Below are positions 1 through 8,615 of a DNA stretch of 64,000 bases, one piece after another (within the stretch, counting starts at the first letter, position 1; the number at the start of each line of letters is the position of its first letter). The stretch is from NCBI RefSeq assembly GCF_900104395.1, contig NZ_FMXX01000004.1; one strand, given 5' to 3'. Source of the stretch: Fusobacterium_C necrophorum (lineage in GTDB: Bacteria; Fusobacteriota; Fusobacteriia; Fusobacteriales; Fusobacteriaceae). The notes beneath the pieces were generated by a model. It worked only from the letters and a program-made list of their open reading frames with translations. It was not told where the DNA came from and made no database searches. Position numbers and translations under genes: made by a program.

Positions 1-1344
1 CTTATTCGTGAAAAAATGGACCTTGATGTTGAGGTAAGTAAACTTAAAATGCTGGAGTCCAATTTTAAATCCAACCTATATAAAATGGAGGACAAGGTTG
101 TAAAGGTGTACCCAAAAGAAATTGAAAATTTAAAAGAAAAAATAGAAAATTTGAAAAAGGATATAGAAAAAGTGGAACCGTATAGGGAGGAAAAACTAGA
201 AAAATATGATCAGACTACTTTAGAAAATATGGGTGTAAATGAAAAACAAGTGGGGATAAAAGCAGATAAAGAAGCTGTATCAAAATTCACATCTTTAACT
301 TTAAATGGGAAAAAATATACCGATAAAAAGCAAGCCGGAGAGTTCTTAATAAACAGGATAAAGGGAATAAAAAAATTAGATGATTTTCGTTCTGAGGAAG
401 TAAAAATCGGAGAATATAGAAATTTCGATTTGTTCGCATATTATGACAGCTTTTCCAATCAGTATAAATTCAATCTGAAGGGAGAAGAAAATCATTATGG
501 GGAGTTTGGAACGGATGAAATCGGAAATATCACCCGAATGGATAATGTACTTGATAGGATGCCTGAGAGATTGGAACAGACACTTGGAAAACTTAAAGAT
601 ACCGAGAATCAACTTGAAACGGCGAAGCTTGAAATAAAAAAGAAATTTCCACAGGCAGAGCTTTTAAAAGAAAAGACGTTAAGACTTGCTGAGGTAAATC
701 ATTTGCTTGATATGGGACAAAAAGAAGATTTAAAAGAGGAGAAAAATCCACTTTTGGAAGAAGTGAAGGAAGAACTGATTCATTTTCTAAACAAAGAATA
801 TGACGAAGCACATAGTATAGAAGATTTTGATACAATGTTTCCTGATTTGACAGATATAGGCTTGGCTTATACGACTACACCGGATGAAAAGCATGAGATA
901 CAGACAAGTCTTGATTTAATCAATTACAAGATGAATACTTATGTAGATAATACTTTAATTGATAGTTTTAGTTACACCTATGATCCGCTTGATGCAAGTG
1001 ATACAAAGGAGCTTATACAAATAAAAACAGGTATTGAATTTTGGGATTTTAATGAATTGATATATGTTGATGAAGAAAAGTTAAAAGCAGCACTTGGACT
1101 TGAAATTGATGATGATGGCAATTTCTATGATCCGCTTTCAAAAGATATGGATTTGGACGGAGTAGCAGATAGGTACGATGCAGATTTTAGAGATAGCAAA
1201 GTACAAAGTTTTGGAGATCTGGATAAAAGAGAAAAAGCATCCGTAATGGACAGGCTTGGATACTTCAAAGAAAAGGTGGAGAAAGGAGGTCTGCAAAATG
1301 AAAATTCAGACAGAAAGATAGAGTGTAAGGAGGAGGTTAGATAG
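1..1344 (+). CDS. C-terminal part of large ICE helicase/DNA-methylase protein (5' end outside window)
   Basis: The frame is open from base 1, so this is the last 447 residues of a longer protein. The first residues (LIREKMDLDVEVSKLKMLES) and a coiled-coil Glu/Lys stretch match, from memory, the tail of the roughly 2,000-3,000-residue SNF2-helicase/N6-methylase proteins of Tn1549-like ICEs. The later segment with NQLETAKLEIKKKFPQAELL is another recognisable signature of that family. The final 150 residues are acidic and end in DMDLDGVADRYDADFRD, which resembles a calcium-loop-like Asp repeat. The protein is thought to act in DNA processing or protection during transfer. The next gene starts directly after the stop codon. 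Confidence 0.75.
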   Translation, partial: LIREKMDLDVEVSKLKMLESNFKSNLYKMEDKVVKVYPKEIENLKEKIENLKKDIEKVEPYREEKLEKYDQTTLENMGVNEKQVGIKADKEAVSKFTSLTLNGKKYTDKKQAGEFLINRIKGIKKLDDFRSEEVKIGEYRNFDLFAYYDSFSNQYKFNLKGEENHYGEFGTDEIGNITRMDNVLDRMPERLEQTLGKLKDTENQLETAKLEIKKKFPQAELLKEKTLRLAEVNHLLDMGQKEDLKEEKNPLLEEVKEELIHFLNKEYDEAHSIEDFDTMFPDLTDIGLAYTTTPDEKHEIQTSLDLINYKMNTYVDNTLIDSFSYTYDPLDASDTKELIQIKTGIEFWDFNELIYVDEEKLKAALGLEIDDDGNFYDPLSKDMDLDGVADRYDADFRDSKVQSFGDLDKREKASVMDRLGYFKEKVEKGGLQNENSDRKIECKEEVR

Positions 1345-2784
1345 GTGGAATATCACAAAAATATTAAAGCAACGGATAGGGAAATGCAGAAACTTTTTGA
1401 AAATGAGGAGTATAACTATTCTGTAAGATACTTTGAGAAAATAGGAGAAAACTTATTTAAAACGACAATTCGCACACCGGAGAATATAGAGTTTCCAAAA
1501 TCCAAAACCGTGTCTATAAACACGATAAAAAAACTCTTAGAAACAAAAGAAAACATTAATCCTATGTATATAGAAGATGAATTTACTAAAATGAAAGGCA
1601 AGGTGTATGAATTTAATCAAAAGAAATATCCGGGTTATGAGGATATGGATATAAAACTAACAATATCTAGGATTAGGGGTATCGAGGATTTCGATACCCT
1701 TAATGATTTTTATGATAGTTTGAAAAGGAAGGGATATTTAGAAGCGATAAAAGAAAGTATTAAAAATATTATTGATAAAGAATTAGAAGAAAACATACAA
1801 GTAAAAGTACAGGAGGAAAAAAATATGAAATTAGAAAAAGGCGATATTGTAAAAACAGCATTAAGTGAAAACACAACAGTTTTAGATGTGAAAGATAATC
1901 AGGCGGTACTGTTTTCAGGTACTCAGTTTGTACTTGCAACAGGGATTAAAGAAAACAAGGAAAGCGGAAAATTTGAATGGGATAATGGGAGATATGCAAA
2001 TGATTTAAAAAGCATTTCCGATATGCAAAACAATAACTTTGAAACTATGAAAGAGACCTTATCTTTTTTAGCAGAGTATAATCATAGTGATTTTGTAAAA
2101 GGAATTCTGTCTCTTGAAACAGGAATAGAAAATGAGGATACTCTCGATGCTGCTTATGATAATTATATGAATGATAAGATTATGGGGTTAGTTGATGAAA
2201 AATTTTATGATTATATAGATGAAAATGAGATTGAAGCACCTGATTTAGAAAGTGGAAGAGAGGATAAAAGTAGTGTTTTATCCGATGAGGAAAATGTAAA
2301 GGAGGATAAGAGTACTATTAGTGAAAAGTCAAACGAAAATAAGGAAAAAGCAAATACTGTAAATATCAATGGCAACATTGCTTCGGATATAGACATTAAA
2401 AATTTGACGTCGAAAGATGGTAAAGATTTTACTGTTGCAAGTTTTGCAATTGCTGAAAATGACAAGGAAGGGAAGGTGAAATATACCAACTGTTTAGCCT
2501 ATAATGATAAGGTAAGCAGTGTAGAAAATTTGAAAAAAGGAGATTTTGTTCATGTATTCGGAAAAGAAAAAATCAGTCAGGGAAAGGACGGGAAGGAGTA
2601 TACCTCTCTTAAAGTTTATTCTGCAAAGCTGTTAAAAGCCAAAGAACAGGTCAAAACAAATCAAAATACAAAGGATGTAAAGAAACCGTCAGCACTTGGC
2701 AAGTTAAAGGCGTATAAAGAAAAGACAAGTGAAAAATCAAGAGAACAGGGCGGTATCAAAAAAGAGAAAAATGTAGAGAGATAA
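1345..2784 (+). CDS. SSB-like protein of ICE with N-terminal extension
   Basis: 479 residues from a GTG start placed directly after the upstream stop, with an AGGAGG-type site about 12 bases upstream. Residues 1-155 form an acidic, poorly recognised region. Residues 161-300 begin MKLEKGDIVK and look like the small domain often found in ICE proteins. A charged linker follows (about 300-335). The C-terminal third (from TVNINGNIASDIDIKNL to AKLLKAKEQ) has the pattern of an OB-fold single-strand DNA-binding domain, expected to coat DNA during conjugative replication. An in-frame ATG at 1825 has its own strong ribosome site, so a shorter product is possible. Confidence is good for the SSB-like domain and low for the N-terminal half. 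Confidence 0.7.
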   Translation: MEYHKNIKATDREMQKLFENEEYNYSVRYFEKIGENLFKTTIRTPENIEFPKSKTVSINTIKKLLETKENINPMYIEDEFTKMKGKVYEFNQKKYPGYEDMDIKLTISRIRGIEDFDTLNDFYDSLKRKGYLEAIKESIKNIIDKELEENIQVKVQEEKNMKLEKGDIVKTALSENTTVLDVKDNQAVLFSGTQFVLATGIKENKESGKFEWDNGRYANDLKSISDMQNNNFETMKETLSFLAEYNHSDFVKGILSLETGIENEDTLDAAYDNYMNDKIMGLVDEKFYDYIDENEIEAPDLESGREDKSSVLSDEENVKEDKSTISEKSNENKEKANTVNINGNIASDIDIKNLTSKDGKDFTVASFAIAENDKEGKVKYTNCLAYNDKVSSVENLKKGDFVHVFGKEKISQGKDGKEYTSLKVYSAKLLKAKEQVKTNQNTKDVKKPSALGKLKAYKEKTSEKSREQGGIKKEKNVER

Positions 2785-2799
2785 AATTATAAAAATTTA

Positions 2800-2846
2800 A
2801 ATAGTGGGTAAATAGCTGATAGGGTTGTTTATCCACTATTTTTTTT
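2800..2846 (+). terminator. Intrinsic terminator after the SSB-like gene
   Basis: Arms AATAGTGGGTAAA (2800-2812) and TTTATCCACTATT (2828-2840) pair fully with one G-U, and are followed at once by a run of T. Confidence 0.85.
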
Positions 2847-2948
2847 GTTTTTTATTAGGAATATATGGGAAATAAAGGTTTGATAAATTAGAACGGGAGC
2901 GTTATATTATAAGAAAAAGAAAATTATTCAGATAGGAGGAGAAATGAT

Positions 2949-3434
2949 ATGATTGGGTTGGTTATTCTTTTTATAGCCTTAATTATACTATATTTGGGAG
3001 TCATTCTATTTGCAGGAGCAACATTTGTAAAAATCAGCTTGTTTGCACTGGACAAACTTGTAGTATTTATAGCGAGCTGGTATTATACTCACCATTATTT
3101 TTCAGTAAAATTCTCATCCGGATATGCCATATATTTTTGGGATGTGCTTGCAGCAATATTGGCAGTAGTAATATATTCTGTTTTATTTCAATTCATACAC
3201 AAAAAATTTAAAGTGGTAGGAAAAATTTTGAATTTAGCTATTTCATTTTTTAGTTCTATGACGGTATATTGTATTTTGGTACATGGATTTATTACAAATG
3301 AAAAATCCTATTTTCTGCCACTCTTAAAGAATGAGTTTATGAATCAGGTAGTCAATTATATTATAATCTCCATTATTTCTTTGGTTGTGTGGAAAAGAAG
3401 AGAGGACTATCTTGTAGAAACACACGACAAATAA
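2949..3434 (+). CDS. Small ICE membrane protein, unknown function
   Basis: 161 residues with four likely membrane segments (about residues 3-30, 50-75, 85-110 and 125-147) and a charged C-terminal tail. The start has a strong AGGAGG site at about 2935. I do not recognise the family. It stands alone between the SSB-like gene and the convergent relaxase, with a terminator on either side, so it forms its own transcription unit. Its position in the conjugation module makes a role in transfer or entry exclusion possible, but nothing in the sequence proves this. Confidence 0.6.
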   Translation: MIGLVILFIALIILYLGVILFAGATFVKISLFALDKLVVFIASWYYTHHYFSVKFSSGYAIYFWDVLAAILAVVIYSVLFQFIHKKFKVVGKILNLAISFFSSMTVYCILVHGFITNEKSYFLPLLKNEFMNQVVNYIIISIISLVVWKRREDYLVETHDK

Positions 3435-3491
3435 GAAAATATTATTGTGAAATATTGTAGAAAATATACTTTTATCAATTTGAGAGCAAGT

Positions 3492-3545
3492 AAGGAGATT
3501 ATTCTTACCTGAAATATGGGTAGGGATAATCTCCTTCTTTTTTTT
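3492..3545 (+). terminator. Intrinsic terminator between membrane protein and convergent relaxase gene
   Basis: Arms AAGGAGATTAT (3492-3502) and ATAATCTCCTT (3526-3536) pair perfectly and are followed by C plus a T run. The T run is only on the plus-strand side, so it serves the membrane-protein gene. Confidence 0.85.
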
Positions 3546-4918
3546 TATTTTTCAAGGCTGTTATCAAGGTATAAATCTGTATTTTTCTTTGCTTGCCCAA
3601 GCTTGTGAAGCATAGAGTTTTGAGAGGAATATTCTCCCATAAGTGTAGTTTTTTCTTGTTCTAAAAGCATATATTTATCAGATAAATTTTTAATGCTTAA
3701 TGTTTGATGTTTGGAATTTTTAAGACTTTTCAGAGCTGTTTCATAGGCGATAATCTGTGATTTATATTCTTCATAAAAGGCTTTGTTTTCCTTATCTTTC
3801 ATATACATATCATAGGTTAGTTGATTTTCAGAAATCGTATTTTTATTTTCTATTACAGAATAAATGGACTTCATTTCTTGTTCTATTTGCTTTATATGAT
3901 CCAATAATTGTTGTCTGTCTGAGGCCACTTTCTTTAATTTCAAATCTAATTCCTCGTAGGAGTTAATACCTGATTTTCTCATTTCATTTAAGGCAGATGC
4001 CATAGTTTTCATATTATGTTTACCTGCCCATACTTCATATCCCTTAGATGATTTTACCTTTTCATTGTTTTTCATATCTACAATAGTATCCGGTTTCTTG
4101 TAGGAGCGTTTTTCATAATGATATTCCTGATTAGCATAAATATGGTGTTTATTTGGATCTTTGATTCGTTCCTTGATTCTCTCTTTTGTATAATCTTCTC
4201 CTAAAGTAGATGCTTTCGCTCTGGTAAATCTTCCCTTGTCTCTTTTATCTTTATGTCGGAAGGAAAGGTACTTTCCTATTTTGATTTCATAACCGAAATC
4301 CTCCATTGTCTTTAGAAATTCCTCGTAAGTTTTGGATTTTAAAACAGCTTTATCAATAGCAATCTGAAGTTTATTTTTCCAAGAGTTTCCTTTCTTAAAT
4401 TCGGTATATTCCATATAGGTTTTACCATTTGTAGAGTATCTGTTTTTAAATTTTTTGTAGTTTTTATCAATAACTGACAAGCCATTTTCTCTACATAAAT
4501 CATCACTAACCGTTCGGATTTGATGATAACTTCTCTTATTACTTTGATATGCCTTGCCTGTTTCAAAGCTGACATTGTTAAACAGAATATGATTGTGTAG
4601 ATGCCCCTTGTCGATATGTGTTGTAAGGACATATTCATACTTTCCCTTCAAGACTCTCTCACATAGCTCCAGTCCGATTTGGTGTGCCTGTTCAGGTGTA
4701 GTTTCTCCCGGAGCAAATGCTTGAATTAGATGTCTTGCTAAGATTTTTGCTTTGGAATTACATTCTTTTTTTGTCTGCTCAAATTCAAGATGAGCTGTTT
4801 TGGGATTGCAGCCAAAAGAGGAAATAAGGATTTTTTCATCGGTTTTATCTTCATTCATAATATAGTCTAATGCTAGATAAAGTGTTTTTTCTATCGGATG
4901 AATTTTTGTAACCGCCAT
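3545..4918 (-). CDS. Relaxase of the MobA/MobL type (MOBP-like)
   Basis: 457 residues. The N-terminal 250 residues carry the relaxase metal-binding pattern H101-x-D-x-G-H-L-H108-N-H110 (THIDKGHLHNHILFN), typical of Pfam Relaxase PF03432. Early residues ALDYIMNEDKT match the family's N-terminal region near the nicking tyrosine. The C-terminal 150 residues are charged and coiled-coil-like. The protein is expected to nick oriT, stay bound to the 5' end and pilot the strand into the recipient. The start codon shares one base with the mobC stop (TAATG), so the pair is translationally coupled. It reads against the ICE genes to its left. Confidence 0.92.
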   Translation of the reverse strand: MAVTKIHPIEKTLYLALDYIMNEDKTDEKILISSFGCNPKTAHLEFEQTKKECNSKAKILARHLIQAFAPGETTPEQAHQIGLELCERVLKGKYEYVLTTHIDKGHLHNHILFNNVSFETGKAYQSNKRSYHQIRTVSDDLCRENGLSVIDKNYKKFKNRYSTNGKTYMEYTEFKKGNSWKNKLQIAIDKAVLKSKTYEEFLKTMEDFGYEIKIGKYLSFRHKDKRDKGRFTRAKASTLGEDYTKERIKERIKDPNKHHIYANQEYHYEKRSYKKPDTIVDMKNNEKVKSSKGYEVWAGKHNMKTMASALNEMRKSGINSYEELDLKLKKVASDRQQLLDHIKQIEQEMKSIYSVIENKNTISENQLTYDMYMKDKENKAFYEEYKSQIIAYETALKSLKNSKHQTLSIKNLSDKYMLLEQEKTTLMGEYSSQNSMLHKLGQAKKNTDLYLDNSLEK

Positions 4919-5286
4919 TACTTATCCTCCGTCCTATAAGTTTCTAAATTACCAAATGAGTAAATCTTTCTTCTCATATCAAGGATTTCTTTTCCTTGTT
5001 TTGTAAGTAAGGTTTTAAGATCATCTATATCGTTCTTATAAATTACATTAGTTGAATTTACCCTTTTAGCTATCTGATTAATGTTAGAAGAAATTCTTGA
5101 AATGCTTGTGGACATATCTCTAAATACATCCATATCAAGTACAAAAATATCTTTTTCTAAAATACATTTCATAATAAACTGTCTTAAACTTTTACAACCG
5201 GATAGCTTATATTTTTTTTCTAAAATCTCAAGTTCATCATCTGAGAGCATTAAATATATTCCATTATTTCTATATCTATTAGCCAT
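4918..5286 (-). CDS. mobC: MobC-like relaxosome accessory protein
   Basis: 122 residues. The N-terminus (about 1-45) looks like a ribbon-helix-helix DNA-binding segment (LSDDELEILEKKYKLSGCKS), followed by a helix-rich region with SISRISSNINQIAKRVN, the pattern of the bacterial mobilisation protein family. MobC proteins bind oriT and help melt the nick region for the relaxase. It has an AAGGAG site and lies directly upstream of the relaxase in one operon. The hairpins immediately upstream (5321-5633) are the likely binding target. Confidence 0.85.
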   Translation of the reverse strand: MANRYRNNGIYLMLSDDELEILEKKYKLSGCKSLRQFIMKCILEKDIFVLDMDVFRDMSTSISRISSNINQIAKRVNSTNVIYKNDIDDLKTLLTKQGKEILDMRRKIYSFGNLETYRTEDK

Positions 5287-5320
5287 ATAAAATCATCTCC
5301 TTAAAAATATGTAAAATAAA

Positions 5321-5360
5321 AGACCTGTAAAATTAAGTAAAAAACTTAATTTACAGGTCT
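5321..5360. repeat. Inverted repeat upstream of mobC
   Basis: AGACCTGTAAAATTAAGT (5321-5338) and ACTTAATTTACAGGTCT (5344-5360) pair over their whole length with one bulged A and a five-base loop. Placed 35 bases in front of mobC, it could be a MobC/relaxase recognition repeat or an attenuator in the mob leader. No T run follows on the mob strand, so a simple terminator is less likely. Confidence 0.7.
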
Positions 5361-5519
5361 AATTTTAAAATATATTCCTTGTGTGAAATCTCCTGCACAA
5401 AGCAGTAGAGAATCTGTTTTTATGAATATATTATATCAGAAAATATGGTAAAAATCAATTTTCAAAAATTGAAAAACTAATATGAAATCGGTTAAAAAGG
5501 GTTTCATTATGACATAGAG

Positions 5520-5640
5520 AAAAAGAAGGTATCAGGGGTTTGGGGAGTTCCCCAACAAGCTAAAATTGACGAAAATAGTCCGATGCAATAGCAAGGGCTA
5601 TGTCAATTTTTTCGTAAGTGCATATGCACTTACTGTGCTT
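5520..5640. other. Candidate origin of transfer (oriT)
   Basis: This non-coding block lies upstream of mobC between the mobilisation genes and the cargo. It holds a G/C hairpin (TTGGGGA 5540-5546 with TCCCCAA 5549-5555) and a perfect 20-base palindrome GTAAGTGCATATGCACTTAC (5614-5633), separated by the stretch GGGCTATGTCAATTTTT. Secondary-structure-rich DNA next to mobC is where oriT sits in related elements. The nick position cannot be read from the sequence. The rest of the 5287-5718 gap holds no credible gene. Confidence 0.5.
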
Positions 5641-5718
5641 GCTTATTATGTATTTACTATATGGTAATAGGTAATTATAGTTTTATTAATATGGCATTAG
5701 AAATAAATTTTATTCTTA

Positions 5719-6576
5719 CTAAAATTTATATTTTGATGGACTAACTCCAAACTTTCTTTTGAAAATTCTACTAAAATAATTTACATCATTAAAACCGCAT
5801 TTTATAGCAATTTCTGTTATATTTAATGTGTTAGTTCTTAACAATTCTATAGATTTTTTTAGCCTTATGTCATTTACATATGCTGTCACTGTTTTACCAG
5901 TCATATCTTTGAAGAGCCTGCAAAAATAGAATTTACTAACATAAGCTATGTTTGTAAGATCTATAAGTGAAATTTCTGAATCATAATTTTTATCTATAAA
6001 TTCAAAGACATCATAAAATCTTTTTGTATTATTTAATCTTATATCAACCTGAGAATTGGTTAAAAACTTAACTATATAATTTCGTAATAGTAATACAAAT
6101 AATTTGTAAAATTGAGATTTTATAGCAAGTTCATATCCAATATCTTTTTTGAAATATTCTTCAATGATTAAATCAATACATTTTTTTACAGCAGGATCAT
6201 TGCGTATTAAATTTTTGAAAATAATTGAATTTTCTGAAAGAGGGGATAGATATTTAGTTTGGCATAAATCAATTTGATTACTAAATAAGAAAGGTATATC
6301 TATACGAATTAAAAAAAAAGTAAATTCATCATTTAGACTTTCTAGGTAATGCATCTCTTTAACATTAACTACTACTATATCATTCTTTACTAAGTTATAT
6401 AATTTGGTATTACATCTTATGAATCCATTTCCATTAGTAACATAAAAAATTTGTAAATGTTCGTGCCAATGTTCTTTAAAATTTTTACCTTTTTCCCAAG
6501 GTTCTGATAATCCGATATCAACGCAAAAACTTTTATTAGGCATTTCTTTACAATAGTAACAATCATTTTTTTTCAT
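5719..6576 (-). CDS. AraC-family transcriptional regulator of the cargo cluster
   Basis: 285 residues. The N-terminal half is a cupin-type sensor (HWHEHLQIFYVTNGNG) and residues 180-285 hold the two helix-turn-helix motifs of AraC/XylS proteins, with the family ending (CGFNDVNYFSRIFKRKFGVSPSKYK). The extreme N-terminus has three cysteines (C6, C9, C18), which could bind metal or sense redox; this is inference. It is transcribed divergently from the biosynthetic genes across a 386-base gap that carries repeated sites, so it is the obvious pathway-specific regulator. Members of this family are mostly activators that respond to a small ligand, perhaps a pathway intermediate here. Confidence 0.88.
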   Translation of the reverse strand: MKKNDCYYCKEMPNKSFCVDIGLSEPWEKGKNFKEHWHEHLQIFYVTNGNGFIRCNTKLYNLVKNDIVVVNVKEMHYLESLNDEFTFFLIRIDIPFLFSNQIDLCQTKYLSPLSENSIIFKNLIRNDPAVKKCIDLIIEEYFKKDIGYELAIKSQFYKLFVLLLRNYIVKFLTNSQVDIRLNNTKRFYDVFEFIDKNYDSEISLIDLTNIAYVSKFYFCRLFKDMTGKTVTAYVNDIRLKKSIELLRTNTLNITEIAIKCGFNDVNYFSRIFKRKFGVSPSKYKF

Positions 6577-6962
6577 AGAAATCCTCCTATATAAAATTAT
6601 TGAATTATTTTGAAAACTACTTTTAAGTATATCATAAATAGCAAAGAAATACTATGCATGAAAGAAATACATCAGTATATATCAGTATATAAAGTAAAAT
6701 TCAATAAAGTTAATTTCTAAGAAAAATATATAAAATAGCAAAAAAATACTAATATAAAGCAAAGGTATTCTTGGATGAATAGTATAGTTTTTATAAAATA
6801 AATTTAAATTATATTTATAGAGATGTACAAAATAGAAAACATTAAATATTTTTATACTATATATAGTTTTTTATTTTAAATAAATGTCATATATAGTAGT
6901 TTGTTGAAACAAAATTTGAATTTTGCACACGTCTATTATATTTATAAAAAGGAGGTTGCGTA
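6577..6962. promoter_or_regulatory. Divergent regulatory region between AraC regulator and biosynthetic operon
   Basis: The 386-base, extremely AT-rich gap contains two near-identical elements, ATAGCAAAGAAATACTAT (6638-6655) and ATAGCAAAAAAATACTAA (6735-6752), 97 bases apart. A weaker third (AGCAAAGGTATT) starts near 6758. A tandem ten-base repeat ATCAGTATAT lies at 6671-6690. The TAGCA-N8-TACTA pattern resembles the half-site style bound by AraC-family proteins. A weak promoter could lie at 6916-6944 (TTGAAT, 17 bases, TATTTA), but it would leave almost no leader. A strong ribosome site GGAGG (6951-6955) precedes the first gene. Confidence 0.55.
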
Positions 6963-7616
6963 ATGGATAATATTATTAGTAATTATGTTAGGTCTATGAG
7001 TACGTATCATAATGTTTTAGATAAGCATAAATATGAACAAGATACTGGTATTATTGGGTATTGCCCTGTTATTGATACCACTGTAGCGATGTTTTTAAAA
7101 ATTCTCATAGATATAAAAAAACCTAAAAAAGTATTAGAATTAGGGACCAGCATAGGATACTCTACGACTATAATTGCTCAAAGTCTTAGCAAATATGGAG
7201 GGAAGATAACAACAATTGAATTTGATAAGAATGTTGTTTTAGAGGCGAAACTAAATTTCGAGAAATATGGGGTTTCGGATGTAATAAATGTTATTAATGA
7301 TGACGTGACAAAGATATTACCAAATTTGAATGAAAAATTTGATATGATTTTTTTGGATTTATATAACGGAGTATACTTAAGCGTTCTAGAAAATTGTATT
7401 GATTTACTAGATGATAATGGATTATTAATAGCTGATGATACGCTTTTTCCTGTGGTTAGAAATAAAAAAATTTTCAAAGAGAGTAATAAGAGTTTGCATA
7501 AATTTAATATGGAAGTTAGTAAAAGAGAAGATCTTAATAGTTTGTTAATTCCTTTAGATGATGGCATAACTCTTATAGTTAAAAATGAAAATAGGAGGAG
7601 ATATAATGGGAGATAA
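6963..7616 (+). CDS. SAM-dependent O-methyltransferase (catechol-OMT-like)
   Basis: 217 residues with a class I Rossmann methyltransferase fold: SAM-binding VLELGTSIGYSTTIIA (about 59-74), acidic ITTIEFD, then the metal/catalytic stretch FDMIFLDLYNG and LIADDTLFP with paired Asp. This is the pattern of cation-dependent O-methyltransferases that act on vicinal hydroxyls. In a cluster that makes 3-dehydroshikimate, a catechol-like or hydroxy-acid substrate is plausible, but this is inference. It is the first gene of the biosynthetic operon, with GGAGG seven bases before ATG, and its end overlaps the thioesterase start by 11 bases. Confidence 0.8.
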   Translation: MDNIISNYVRSMSTYHNVLDKHKYEQDTGIIGYCPVIDTTVAMFLKILIDIKKPKKVLELGTSIGYSTTIIAQSLSKYGGKITTIEFDKNVVLEAKLNFEKYGVSDVINVINDDVTKILPNLNEKFDMIFLDLYNGVYLSVLENCIDLLDDNGLLIADDTLFPVVRNKKIFKESNKSLHKFNMEVSKREDLNSLLIPLDDGITLIVKNENRRRYNGR

Positions 7617-8322
7617 GAGCAAGTTAAAACTTTTATTATTACCTTATGCAGGTGGTTCGGCATTATTTTATGCTCATTGGGAAAAGTATTTGAAAGAAAA
7701 TATTGAAATTATTCCAATTGAGTTTCCAGGTAGAGGTTTAAGATTTAAAGAAAAACCATGTGATAAAATATCGGATCTTATTGTCTCTATATGGGATACA
7801 GTGGAAAGAGAAATAAAAAATCAGCGGTATGTTATTTTTGGATATTGTGTTGGAACAATTGTTTTATACGAACTATTTAGGCTTATTAGAAAAAATGAAT
7901 TAACTGAACCAGAACACTGTTTTATATGTGCATATTCTCCTCCAAATTTAATAAAAAATGTAGTTGATGAAAAAAACATGAGTGAAGAAGAATTATTGCT
8001 TGAATGGTGTACAAAAAGTCAAATTAGTAGAGAACTATTGGAAGAAAAATCATATTTAAAGATTTTATATGACATATGGAAATTAGATCGAAAAATGGTG
8101 AATAATTACATTTTCAAGGGAGATATAGAGTTGTTTAATTGTAATATTACATTGATTAGTGGAGATGAGGATTTTGCATCATGCCAAAAAGATATTGAAT
8201 GTTGGAAAGATTTCACCAGAGGAAGTGTTGAAAATGTTGTAGTTAGAGGAGCACACGATTTTTTAAAAACTAATGAAAGGTCGGTAGTTAAAATAATTAA
8301 CAAAACACTAGAAAAAATTTAA
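7606..8322 (+). CDS. Type II (external) thioesterase with Cys nucleophile
   Basis: 238 residues, alpha/beta-hydrolase of the GrsT/RifR type that works on carrier-protein thioesters. Family marks are LLLLPYAGGSALFY, the EFPGRG motif, a catalytic-acid region SGDEDF and His217 in GAHDFL. The nucleophile elbow reads G-Y-C81-V-G where nearly all family members have G-H-S-x-G. A Cys nucleophile is known in a few NRPS thioesterases that release strained rings (ObiF, SulM), so this enzyme may be a release catalyst rather than an editor; that is inference. The start at 7606 is chosen for its AGGAGGAG site; it overlaps the methyltransferase stop. Confidence 0.85.
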   Translation: MGDKSKLKLLLLPYAGGSALFYAHWEKYLKENIEIIPIEFPGRGLRFKEKPCDKISDLIVSIWDTVEREIKNQRYVIFGYCVGTIVLYELFRLIRKNELTEPEHCFICAYSPPNLIKNVVDEKNMSEEELLLEWCTKSQISRELLEEKSYLKILYDIWKLDRKMVNNYIFKGDIELFNCNITLISGDEDFASCQKDIECWKDFTRGSVENVVVRGAHDFLKTNERSVVKIINKTLEKI

Positions 8323-8343
8323 AAATATGGAGGTAAGTTATAG

Positions 8344-8601
8344 ATGAAAGACTTAAAGGAAAAATTAGAAAATATAATCATTAGTTTGATGACTTCGCAT
8401 GATGATACTGATAATAACGATTTTTATGTATGTAAAAACATAGAAGAATATTTGTACTATATTGATTCAATAAGATTTATTGAATTGATAACAACAGTTG
8501 AAAGTGAATTTAATATAGAAATTGATAATGAAGATTTAGTAGAGGAAAATGTAAAGAAATTTGACAAATTTATGGAGCTTATAAGCAAGTATGTAAAATG
8601 A
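8344..8601 (+). CDS. Free-standing acyl carrier protein 1
   Basis: 85 residues, acidic, four-helix length. The phosphopantetheine attachment motif is D41-S42-I-R-F, with Ser42 the modified residue, preceded by YYI rather than the common LG. The long acidic loop before it (HDDTDNNDF) is atypical of fatty-acid ACPs. It probably carries the acyl or aryl unit activated by one of the two ligases. GGAGG precedes the start. The stop overlaps a possible ATG of the next gene, so translation is coupled. Confidence 0.85.
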   Translation: MKDLKEKLENIIISLMTSHDDTDNNDFYVCKNIEEYLYYIDSIRFIELITTVESEFNIEIDNEDLVEENVKKFDKFMELISKYVK

Positions 8602-8615
8602 GAGGAGTTGTTAGT

